DNA of 5,577 nt from Chitinophagaceae bacterium (lineage in GTDB: Bacteria; Bacteroidota; Bacteroidia; Chitinophagales; Chitinophagaceae): positions 1-5,577 of the forward strand of contig PLEB01000202.1 of the NCBI GenBank assembly GCA_003136915.1, written 5' to 3'. Shown here in pieces: positions 1-5,577 of this stretch. The position numbers were made by a program, and so were the translations under genes. Positions within the stretch are counted from its first letter, which is position 1, and each line of letters opens with the position of its first letter. The notes beneath the pieces were generated by a model that worked only from the letters and a program-made list of their open reading frames with translations, had not been told where the DNA came from and ran no database searches.

Positions 1-1166
1 CCGTAGGCATATGCGCGGCTGAATACGCTTCGCTGTCGCTCTGCGATGGTCACAATGCGCATGAGCAATACAATATAGATGGAGAGGAAAACAGCGCTGC
101 CGGTGAAACCAAAGCTTTCTCCGATCGTACAGAAAATAAAATCAGTGCGTTGTTCCGGAACAAAATCATAACGCGTTTGCGTTCCACTGAGCAGCCCCTT
201 GCCCAAAAGACCACCATTGCTGATGGCAATCTTACTTTGCTTCACGTTATAGTTGCTGTTATCCTTCTTTTTCATGCCGGATTTCTGTTCTATCTCCAGT
301 GCGGCTGCCGCATTCCTGGGAACATAGTCCTTCCCGATGGCATCGTAGATGCGTTTTACCTGGTAAGGTTGAAATACATGATCAAAGGCAAAGGGAACTA
401 CAAATCGCTGCACGCCCACACAAACTAACCAGACGCTGGCAATCACGAATAAGATACTCCGGTTGCGTTTCAGTTGTCTCCTCAATATATAAATGGCGAG
501 CGCTGCAATGCAGGTGAGGATGAGGGCCAGCAGGTTAGGATCCAGCAGCAGGGTGGCAACGACCAGCACGGCAAAAGAAAATCCAATGATGAGTACATAA
601 GGGGGCAGGCCTTCACGGAACATCACCAGAAAAAAAGAGAAATACACCAGGGCCAATCCGGTTTCCTTTTGCATAATGCTCAAACCCGCGGGAACGAGCG
701 CAATGATAGCGGCAATAAGCTGTGAGCGCGGCCGCGCAAAATCCGTTTCCACACGGGAGAGATATTTAGCCAGTGAGAGATTTACAAATATTTTACAGAT
801 ATCCGCGGGCTGAATCTGCACGGCACTTCCCAGTCTGATTATAGATTCCGTTCCCTTAATATTAGAATGAAAAGGAAAGACAAGAAGCATGAGTACAATA
901 CCGAACGCATACCAAAGGTTTGCAGTAGCAGTAAAAAATTTGCTGTCGGTCAACAGGATGAAAATTCCCACGATGCCACTGAGCAAAAAAAACAATGACT
1001 GTCGGCTATAATCCGTTTTGAGGGAAATAAATCCCTGGAGTATATTTTCCCCATCACGGTAGGTTGCAGCAAAAATGCTGATGATGCCCACGATGCTTAA
1101 AATAAACCAAAGCAGGATCAGCGACCGGTCGGCCCCTTTTGCCAGCGAAGTGTTGCGTTGGTTCAT
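1..1166 (-). CDS. rodA: RodA, SEDS-family peptidoglycan glycosyltransferase (3' end outside window)
   Basis: RodA is a polytopic inner-membrane enzyme that polymerises glycan strands from lipid II; with PBP2 it forms the core synthase of the elongasome. I translated the minus strand from the ATG at 1166: 388 codons are open to base 1 with no frameshift, and the C-terminus (probably some tens of residues) is missing. Hydrophobic segments lie near 15-34, 56-73, 83-98, 150-165, 170-185, 189-207, 209-228 and 238-257, with another beginning near 345. SEDS signatures are IQPADICK (118-125), QKETGLALVY (166-175), SNGGLLGKG (316-324) and FVPEQRTDFIFCTIGE (335-350). Asp342 in the last motif aligns with the catalytic Asp of RodA/FtsW. 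The large periplasmic loop at about 257-345 carries a Lys-rich insert near 290-303, which resembles Bacteroidota forms. FtsW is the alternative SEDS protein, but the mrdA partner and mre operon favour RodA. Two conserved acidic positions carry the other acid (Asp122, Glu168). Confidence 0.95.
   Translation of the reverse strand, partial: MNQRNTSLAKGADRSLILLWFILSIVGIISIFAATYRDGENILQGFISLKTDYSRQSLFFLLSGIVGIFILLTDSKFFTATANLWYAFGIVLMLLVFPFHSNIKGTESIIRLGSAVQIQPADICKIFVNLSLAKYLSRVETDFARPRSQLIAAIIALVPAGLSIMQKETGLALVYFSFFLVMFREGLPPYVLIIGFSFAVLVVATLLLDPNLLALILTCIAALAIYILRRQLKRNRSILFVIASVWLVCVGVQRFVVPFAFDHVFQPYQVKRIYDAIGKDYVPRNAAAALEIEQKSGMKKKDNSNYNVKQSKIAISNGGLLGKGLLSGTQTRYDFVPEQRTDFIFCTIGESFGFTGSAVFLSIYIVLLMRIVTIAERQRSVFSRAYAY
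1163..1166 (-). promoter_or_regulatory. ATGA stop-start overlap, mrdA/rodA (translational coupling)
   Basis: The mrdA stop TGA (1165-1163) and the rodA start ATG (1166-1164) share bases. A-runs at 1171-1174 and 1176-1180 lie just upstream on the coding strand, with no Shine-Dalgarno sequence. RodA and PBP2 act as a one-to-one enzyme pair, so coupled translation is plausible; the coupling itself is inferred from layout. Confidence 0.75.
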
Positions 1167-3559
1167 GCGCTTTTATTTTTACTGCCGTCATCCTGAACAG
1201 CAGATTGTTCATCGGGTATCATGGCAAGATCATCAATCTTTTTCTTAAGCGGAATACCGCCTGTTCTCTTAGCCGAAGAATCCTGTTTGATGCTCCTGGT
1301 GGAATCGGGTTTCCGGAACCCGGAGGAATCTGTTTTCCGCAATCCCGCGGGTTTTATTTTTCTGGCTTTTGAAGAATCCGGCTTATTGGACCGCCCCGAG
1401 TCTGTGTAATGCAATTTTATTGAATCAGATTTCCGGGATTTATTCATCAGTGCTTTCTTCAATATTGCCGAATCCTCGTTTTTATCATTTGTCGTATCAG
1501 GAATTACTGCGGGAACCTGTGGTTTTGGGCCGAAAGGAATAGTTACATGTGTTACAGGTCTGTCTAATGTATCCAGAAGTTCTTTTCTCAGGGATGGATC
1601 CAGGTACCGCGTGAGGCGCGAACTGTCCCCTGTTTGATTCGCCCAGGCCACACCTCTCAAAGAATCGGTAAGAAACTGAAGTCGTACCAGGTATCCCGGC
1701 ATAAGATTGCTGTTTGCAATAATCGTCGCCTGCTTTACCCTATCGGCAGTAAGCGTGTCCCGCAGGTATTTTTCAACCAGCAAGCTTCCGATCGGTGCAG
1801 CCCACTTTGCTCCATAACCGGCATTCTGAATAACCACGGCTATTGCAACCTGGGGGTTTTCGCGTGGTGCAAAGCAAACAAAGATGGAATTATTATTCAA
1901 CTTTGTTCGTTTGCCCTCGAGTGAAAGATAGGTTTCTGCTGTACCGGTTTTCGCGCACATATCTATTCCGGGGATGCGGGCGATACGGCCAGTTCCTATC
2001 TCCGTAACATCCTGCATCCCGTCCATTACAGTTTCGTAGGAATCGTCAGAAATATGAGTCAGGACCGAATGTTTTTCCTGGTACCGGTCGAGCACCGTAT
2101 CATCGGGTGACTCTCCGTCAACTTTCTCTACAAAATGAGGAATATAAAAAGATCCCTTGTTTGCAACAATACACATGGCGTTCGCCATTTGCATAGGCGT
2201 CTCCAGCATTTTATCCTGGCCAATGCCTATCGTGACCATGGTGCAGGAGTTCCAGGATCTGTGGTATTCCTTGTCATAGGCCGTCGTGTCGGGAATATTT
2301 CCTCCGTCTTCGCTGGGAAGATCGACGCCAATGCGTTCACCGAGTCCGAACTTGTTGGTATACTCTTTCCATTTCATCAGACCATTTCTTACTCCATGCA
2401 ATTCGGGATTATCCACTGTCAGGCGGAAAGTATTACAAAAGAAAGAATTGCAGGAATTCGCTAAGGCCAGCCGCAGGTTGGCTGCATGTCCCGGAAATTT
2501 TTCTTCACATTTAACCGGTCTGTTGCATCCGTAATAATATCCGTTGCATACAATGCCGCTTGCGGCCGTGATCACGCCTTCATCCAGACCGATCAGGGCT
2601 GCCAGCGGTTTATATGTGGATCCGGGTTGGTACAAGCCTTTTATTGCCCGGTTCAGCAAAGGTGCTGATACATCCAGAACCAGTTTTCCATAATTCGTTT
2701 GCTTATCGGATCCTGTAAGAGAATTCGGATTGTAGTCGGGGCTGGTGGCCATTGCCAGGATGCCTCCTGTTTTCGGCTCAATGGCCACAATGGCGCCCAC
2801 TTTGTTGGAAAGTAATTTTTCAGCAAGTTGCTGCAGTTCGATATCCAGATAAGTATGAAGGTTTCTACCTGCAATCGCCGGCGTATCCAGGTCGCGATTT
2901 GCCAAATGACCTACAAGACGGTTCTTATTGTCTTTAATCCAGTATTCAATTCCGCGCTGGCCCTTCAGTTGATTTTCATAAAACTGCTCGAGTCCGCTTC
3001 TGCCCACGTAATCACCCAACTGGTAATAGAAATTGGATTTCCTCAAAATGTTCGAATCAACTTCTCCGACATACCCCATGATATGGGCCCCGGCATCATA
3101 AGGATAAATGCGCACAGGGCGTTCCTGCAGGTTGAACCCCGGAAACCGCCAGATATTTTCTTCCAGTTTTGCGTAGAGGTCGGGAGGCAGCAGATCGTCG
3201 AATATAGTGGGTCGGAAGGGACCGTTCCGGATACGGGCGTCCAATACACGGGAACGGAATTCTGCAGAATCAATATCCATTAACTGGCAGAAATATGCCG
3301 TATCAATATTCTTGACCTGGGATGGGGTGACCATGAGGTCATACATAATTGTATTGTTCAGGATTGCCCGGTTATGGCGATCGAAAATAATACCGCGTGT
3401 AGGATAAACCCTCTTTGGAAAGAGCGCATTTTCCTGCGCCATTTTTTTATACTTGTCGGAAACAACCTGCAGGTTGAAGAGCTGCGCAAAAATGATCAGG
3501 AACATCCCGCCAAAGATGAGTCGGATGATATTACTGCGTGATTGATTAAAAACGGGCAT
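1163..3559 (-). CDS. mrdA: Penicillin-binding protein 2 (elongasome transpeptidase) with long repetitive C-terminal tail
   Basis: PBP2 is the class B, monofunctional D,D-transpeptidase that cross-links new lateral-wall peptidoglycan made by RodA; it is anchored in the inner membrane with its catalytic part in the periplasm. The 798-residue product has a short N-terminus and one membrane anchor at about 10-32. The pedestal/dimerisation domain follows, with RGIIFDRHNRAIL (55-67) and YVGRSGLEQFYENQLKG (184-200). The transpeptidase domain spans about 250-602 with all three active-site motifs: STYK (nucleophile Ser314, Lys317), SCN (369-371) and KTGT (537-540). Residues 603-672 form a further segment, and from about 673 the chain is hydrophilic and probably disordered, with an 8-residue repeat. 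E. coli PBP2 has about 630 residues, so the excess is mostly this tail. Upstream is mreD (20 bp away); the TGA stop overlaps the rodA ATG. PBP3/FtsI is ruled out by the mre context and the RodA partner. The frame is intact. Confidence 0.97.
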   Translation of the reverse strand: MPVFNQSRSNIIRLIFGGMFLIIFAQLFNLQVVSDKYKKMAQENALFPKRVYPTRGIIFDRHNRAILNNTIMYDLMVTPSQVKNIDTAYFCQLMDIDSAEFRSRVLDARIRNGPFRPTIFDDLLPPDLYAKLEENIWRFPGFNLQERPVRIYPYDAGAHIMGYVGEVDSNILRKSNFYYQLGDYVGRSGLEQFYENQLKGQRGIEYWIKDNKNRLVGHLANRDLDTPAIAGRNLHTYLDIELQQLAEKLLSNKVGAIVAIEPKTGGILAMATSPDYNPNSLTGSDKQTNYGKLVLDVSAPLLNRAIKGLYQPGSTYKPLAALIGLDEGVITAASGIVCNGYYYGCNRPVKCEEKFPGHAANLRLALANSCNSFFCNTFRLTVDNPELHGVRNGLMKWKEYTNKFGLGERIGVDLPSEDGGNIPDTTAYDKEYHRSWNSCTMVTIGIGQDKMLETPMQMANAMCIVANKGSFYIPHFVEKVDGESPDDTVLDRYQEKHSVLTHISDDSYETVMDGMQDVTEIGTGRIARIPGIDMCAKTGTAETYLSLEGKRTKLNNNSIFVCFAPRENPQVAIAVVIQNAGYGAKWAAPIGSLLVEKYLRDTLTADRVKQATIIANSNLMPGYLVRLQFLTDSLRGVAWANQTGDSSRLTRYLDPSLRKELLDTLDRPVTHVTIPFGPKPQVPAVIPDTTNDKNEDSAILKKALMNKSRKSDSIKLHYTDSGRSNKPDSSKARKIKPAGLRKTDSSGFRKPDSTRSIKQDSSAKRTGGIPLKKKIDDLAMIPDEQSAVQDDGSKNKSA
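1278..1499 (-). repeat. 24-bp phased repeat encoding an octapeptide array in the PBP2 tail
   Basis: On the plus strand GAATC recurs exactly at 1278, 1302, 1326, 1374, 1422 and 1470, with variants GAGTC at 1398 and GTATC at 1494. All steps are multiples of 24 bp; the positions at 1350 and 1446 are degenerate. Three units share the pattern GAATCnnnTTTCCG (1302, 1326 and, after the variant units, 1422). In the protein this gives Asp at residues 688, 696, 712, 720, 728, 744, 752 and 760, each followed by Ser or Thr. The consensus is K-x-D-S-S/T followed by three variable, often basic residues. Because the period is a multiple of three, copy changes would keep the frame. The divergence between units suggests an old array rather than a recent expansion. 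Confidence 0.85.
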
Positions 3560-3579
3560 TTCCGGATCTGGATTTTTTG
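3560..3579 (-). other. mreD-mrdA gap, 20 bp, no Shine-Dalgarno
   Basis: This short spacer lies directly before the mrdA ATG. It contains a run of six A at about -14 to -19 (3573-3578), but no AGGAGG-like element. This fits initiation in Bacteroidota, where the anti-Shine-Dalgarno end of 16S rRNA is not freely available and A-rich leaders are favoured. No terminator or promoter is seen. Confidence 0.55.
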
Positions 3580-4113
3580 TTAAACTGTATTCGTCCTGAA
3601 TTTCTCTTTCCGGAAGAATAAAAGCTCAGTGAGTAATATCAACAGCAGACTAATTCCCGTCGTTGCAATTACTTTCCCTATAAAATACAAAAAAGATCCG
3701 AAACTTAACCATTCCAGGAAAACAAGGTACCCATGGTGAAAAAGCGTTAGTATAAACACGTAGGTGCCATAAGGAGCCCAGCCCATGCTTGTAATTGAGG
3801 GAGAAATATAATTCTTATCCGCTCCTTCCTGGGAAATGAGCATATTCACTATAAAGGGACGCAGGTAGGCAATCAGGACGCAGGCGGCTGCGTGTAATCC
3901 GGGCGTATGCATGAAATAATCCAGGGTCAACCCGAAAAAAAAGGCCACACTCATCAGTCCTGCGCGGGACATGCTGAAGGGCAGCCATAAGATATAGAGA
4001 TAATATAAATAGGGAGAGATAAAGCGATGCAGGGGTGGCATCTTAAAGAGAATGAATACCTGCACAAAAATAAACAGAATAAATCGGATAATATTTTTCA
4101 GCAGTTCGCTCAT
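3580..4113 (-). CDS. mreD: MreD, integral membrane rod-shape protein
   Basis: MreD is a small polytopic inner-membrane protein that works with MreC and the RodA-PBP2 pair; its exact molecular role is less settled than that of its partners. The product has 177 residues, close to the usual 160-180. Hydrophobic segments lie near 7-24, 32-47, 51-68, 74-93, 115-133 and 145-167, fitting five or six membrane passes. The stretch FGLTLDYFMHTPGLHAAA (60-77) matches the conserved MreD pattern of a Gly, then an Asp in a membrane segment, then an Ala-rich helix. The C-terminus is short and basic (RKEKFR). Primary sequence is weakly conserved in this family, so the call rests on that motif, the topology and the position between mreC and mrdA. 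Its ATG overlaps the mreC stop, and the TAA stop lies 20 bp before the mrdA ATG. Confidence 0.93.
   Translation of the reverse strand: MSELLKNIIRFILFIFVQVFILFKMPPLHRFISPYLYYLYILWLPFSMSRAGLMSVAFFFGLTLDYFMHTPGLHAAACVLIAYLRPFIVNMLISQEGADKNYISPSITSMGWAPYGTYVFILTLFHHGYLVFLEWLSFGSFLYFIGKVIATTGISLLLILLTELLFFRKEKFRTNTV
4110..4113 (-). promoter_or_regulatory. ATGA stop-start overlap, mreC/mreD (translational coupling)
   Basis: The mreC stop TGA (4112-4110) and the mreD start ATG (4113-4111) share bases. There is no Shine-Dalgarno sequence before the mreD ATG. A run of six A lies at -6 to -11 on the coding strand (4119-4124). Such overlaps usually mean that ribosomes ending the first gene reinitiate on the second, keeping the two products in proportion; that is an inference here. 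Confidence 0.75.
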
Positions 4114-4961
4114 TGGAATTTTTTGTGCGTGGAATCTTCCAACCGTTTCTGATCATAATATTGTGTATTGGCGATCACGTAAACAAATTCAATATTGAAA
4201 AAATTCGTCGACGGCTTCAGCTTCAATGTATAGAAGTTACTGCTCTTGTCGTCGGTGATCTCCAGCACGGTGCCAACCATAATTCCGCCCGGGAATAAAG
4301 AGGAGGTCGGGCTGGTCACCACGGAATCTCCCGTTTGAACCTTAGCGCTTTTGGGAATATCCCTCAGCGTAACAAATGTTGGATTGCCCTCCCATTCCAC
4401 GGTGCCCCTGTCGCCACCATTCTTCAGCTTCACGACCACCTTATACTGCCGGTGAAGCAGGGTCATCACGCTGGAAAAATTTTCACTCACATTCACCACC
4501 GTTCCTACAATGCCCTCGGGGCTCACCACGCCCATATTCGGATGAACGCCCTGATCAGAGCCGCGGTGGAGGGTGATAAAATTCGTCTGCGTCGATACTG
4601 TGCTTCCCACCACTCTTGCACCCATCCAGAAATATTTTTGGATCCGGCGCAGAGAATCCATCATCACCGTATCAGCAACAAGCTTTCCGCCTTCACCAGC
4701 CACTTCATAATTTTCCCTGAACGTCTGGTGCAAGCGGAGGTTCTCAGCTGTCAGCTGTTCATTGATCTTTTTTAATTTGAAATAATATTCAACTGTACTG
4801 TATCGCTGATCCAGGCTGCCCGTAATTTCTTCAGCCGCATTCATGAAAATAGCCTGGTGATAATTATTATACCTGAAGAGAAAGGAAAGTGCCAGGACCT
4901 GCAACACCAAAAAAAATAGAAAATTGGAGTACTTTCTGATGAAGAGAAAAACATTGCGCAC
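4110..4961 (-). CDS. mreC: MreC, rod shape-determining periplasmic scaffold
   Basis: MreC is a bitopic inner-membrane protein whose periplasmic part binds PBP2 and is thought to activate the RodA-PBP2 pair, linking it to MreB. The 283 residues fit the family. A short cytoplasmic N-terminus (MRNVFLFIRK) precedes a membrane helix at about 13-29. A likely coiled coil follows at about 42-82 (Glu/Leu/Lys-rich), then the beta-rich MreC core from about 112 to 265. Core signatures are GSDQGVHPNMGVVSPEGIVG (134-153), the first beta-barrel, and TGDSVVTSPTSSLFPGGI (210-227), followed by VGTV. The start is GTG at 4961-4959: an in-frame TAA lies 15 bases upstream, the next Met (residue 40) would delete the membrane helix, and the resulting N-terminus reads like other Bacteroidota MreC proteins. 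The stop overlaps the mreD start by four bases (ATGA). Nothing is missing from the family motifs that I can see. Confidence 0.96.
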   Translation of the reverse strand: MRNVFLFIRKYSNFLFFLVLQVLALSFLFRYNNYHQAIFMNAAEEITGSLDQRYSTVEYYFKLKKINEQLTAENLRLHQTFRENYEVAGEGGKLVADTVMMDSLRRIQKYFWMGARVVGSTVSTQTNFITLHRGSDQGVHPNMGVVSPEGIVGTVVNVSENFSSVMTLLHRQYKVVVKLKNGGDRGTVEWEGNPTFVTLRDIPKSAKVQTGDSVVTSPTSSLFPGGIMVGTVLEITDDKSSNFYTLKLKPSTNFFNIEFVYVIANTQYYDQKRLEDSTHKKFQ

Positions 4962-5001
4962 AGGTGCTATGATTTATAATAATAAAACAGCATTAGTAGA
5001 A
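4962..5001 (-). other. mreB-mreC intergenic gap, 40 bp
   Basis: This is the larger of the two gaps in the window. It is AT-rich in its middle and carries no recognisable Shine-Dalgarno sequence, no inverted repeat resembling a terminator, and no convincing Bacteroidota promoter (the expected -7 TAnnTTTG is absent). A TAA in frame with mreC lies in it, so mreC cannot start further upstream than this gap. mreB and mreC are therefore probably cotranscribed. Confidence 0.6.
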
Positions 5002-5577
5002 TTACCGCATAACAAAGGGGTACCTGTCGTAGTTTTTCAAAGAGATCCCCGTTCCACGCACCACACTCTTCAGTGGATCATCGGCAATATGTACAGGAAG
5101 TTTAATTTTCTGACTGAGTCTTTTATCCAGTCCCCTAAGCAGTGCACCTCCGCCGGTCAGGTACAAACCCCGACGATATATATCTCCAGCCAGTTCGGGT
5201 GGAGTAGTTTCAAGGGCCTTCAGGATGGCTTCTTCTATTTTAAAAATACTCTTATCCAGCGCTTCTGCAATCTCCTGGTAACTCACCAGGATTTGTTTGG
5301 GAATACCGGTAACGAGATCACGGCCATTCACCGGAATATCATCCGTGTGATTATCCAGGTCCTTCAATGCAGCGCCGATCTGTATCTTAATTTGTTCAGC
5401 GGTTCTTTCTCCGATCAATAAACTATGATATCGACGCAGGGCCTCCATGATATCTGCTGTGAATTCATCTCCGGCAATACGGATGGACTGGTCGCATACG
5501 ATCCCTGCGAGTGCGATCACGGTAATTCCGGTTGTGCCGCCTCCGATATCAATGATCATATTGCCCACGGGTTCTTC
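5002..5577 (-). CDS. mreB: MreB, actin-like rod-shape protein (C-terminal part; 5' end outside window)
   Basis: MreB is a cytoplasmic actin homologue that binds ATP, forms membrane-associated filaments and guides elongation-mode peptidoglycan synthesis. The frame is open to the right edge, and 191 residues plus a TAA stop are present, a little over half of a usual MreB of about 340 residues. Visible motifs, numbered from the first residue in the window, are the phosphate-2 loop DIGGGTT (10-16), IGERTAEQIK (55-64), which matches the nucleotide-site helix, PPELAGDI (126-133) and the adenosine motif LTGGGALLRGLD (140-151). The GTG at 5568-5566 could be taken for a start, but it encodes an internal Val: the reading continues upstream as EEPVG, matching the residues before the phosphate-2 loop in MreB. 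The true start and the phosphate-1 and catalytic residues lie outside the window. It is the first visible gene of the operon, 40 bp before mreC. The MreB assignment is very secure; an MreB-like paralogue (Mbl type) is unlikely given the mreCD neighbours. Confidence 0.97.
   Translation of the reverse strand, partial: EEPVGNMIIDIGGGTTGITVIALAGIVCDQSIRIAGDEFTADIMEALRRYHSLLIGERTAEQIKIQIGAALKDLDNHTDDIPVNGRDLVTGIPKQILVSYQEIAEALDKSIFKIEEAILKALETTPPELAGDIYRRGLYLTGGGALLRGLDKRLSQKIKLPVHIADDPLKSVVRGTGISLKNYDRYPFVMR

Noticed and set aside
150..725. Three plus-strand open frames (from 150, 299 and 474) at the left end
   Set aside because: The minus strand here is an uninterrupted RodA reading frame with SEDS motifs, so these are shadows.
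2196..2230. PBP2 motif GIGQDKM in place of the common GQG form before TPxQxA
   Set aside because: Surrounding residues align well and I believe related Bacteroidota PBP2 proteins share this wording, so I do not treat it as a defect.
2828..3283. Plus-strand open frame of 151 codons inside mrdA
   Set aside because: It is antisense to the PBP2 pedestal region, which has clear family motifs; there is no start context or homology hint for the antisense product.
4335..4775. Plus-strand open frame of 146 codons inside mreC
   Set aside because: It is antisense to the MreC core with its conserved beta-domain motifs; the His-rich product looks like a reverse-complement artefact.
4962..5001. Possible internal promoter or terminator between mreB and mreC
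   Set aside because: AT-rich sequence is present, but there is no -7 TAnnTTTG-type element and no stem followed by a T-run on the coding strand.
4924..5421. Plus-strand open frame of 165 codons antisense to mreB and the mreC 5' end
   Set aside because: It lies opposite well-recognised MreB and MreC coding sequence, its product has no recognisable domain, and it reads as a shadow frame.
5566..5568. GTG as a possible mreB start
   Set aside because: The frame continues upstream to the window edge with residues that fit MreB, and starting here would delete the phosphate-1 half of the protein.
1..5577. Search for a novel accessory system, mobile element or CRISPR array
   Set aside because: All sequence apart from 60 bp is accounted for by five conserved elongasome genes in the usual order; no direct-repeat array with spacers, transposase or integrase is seen.

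Overview
The window is one minus-strand block of cell-shape genes. In transcription order, which runs from high to low coordinates, they are mreB (5' end off the right edge), mreC, mreD, mrdA (PBP2) and rodA (3' end off the left edge). This is the classic elongasome (Rod complex) operon. The protein wording points to Bacteroidota, most likely a member of Chitinophagaceae or a close relative. Signs of this are the RodA phrases YNVKQSKIAI and FVPEQxTDFIFCTIGE, a PBP2 with a long hydrophilic tail, and starts with no Shine-Dalgarno sequence but A-runs just upstream. The genus cannot be read from the sequence.

Layout from right to left: 5577-5002 is the C-terminal 191 residues of MreB. A 40-bp gap follows, then mreC with a GTG start (4961-4110). 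mreC and mreD (4113-3580) share an ATGA overlap. A 20-bp gap precedes mrdA (3559-1163). mrdA and rodA share a second ATGA overlap, and rodA runs from 1166 out of the window at base 1 after 388 codons. Almost every base is coding; the only gaps are 40 and 20 bp. I see no RNA gene, mobile element, CRISPR array, clear promoter or terminator, and the long plus-strand open frames are antisense shadows.

How the genes work together (family knowledge): MreB filaments on the inner face of the cytoplasmic membrane, with MreC and MreD, position and activate the RodA glycosyltransferase and PBP2 transpeptidase pair, which polymerises and cross-links lateral-wall peptidoglycan.

No new system is visible. 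The feature most worth a second look is the C-terminal tail of PBP2. It holds an in-phase 8-residue repeat (24 bp in DNA) with consensus K-x-D-S-S/T over about ten units, beyond the catalytic domain. Smaller oddities are residue substitutions at usually conserved RodA positions and a Cys/His cluster beside the PBP2 active site.
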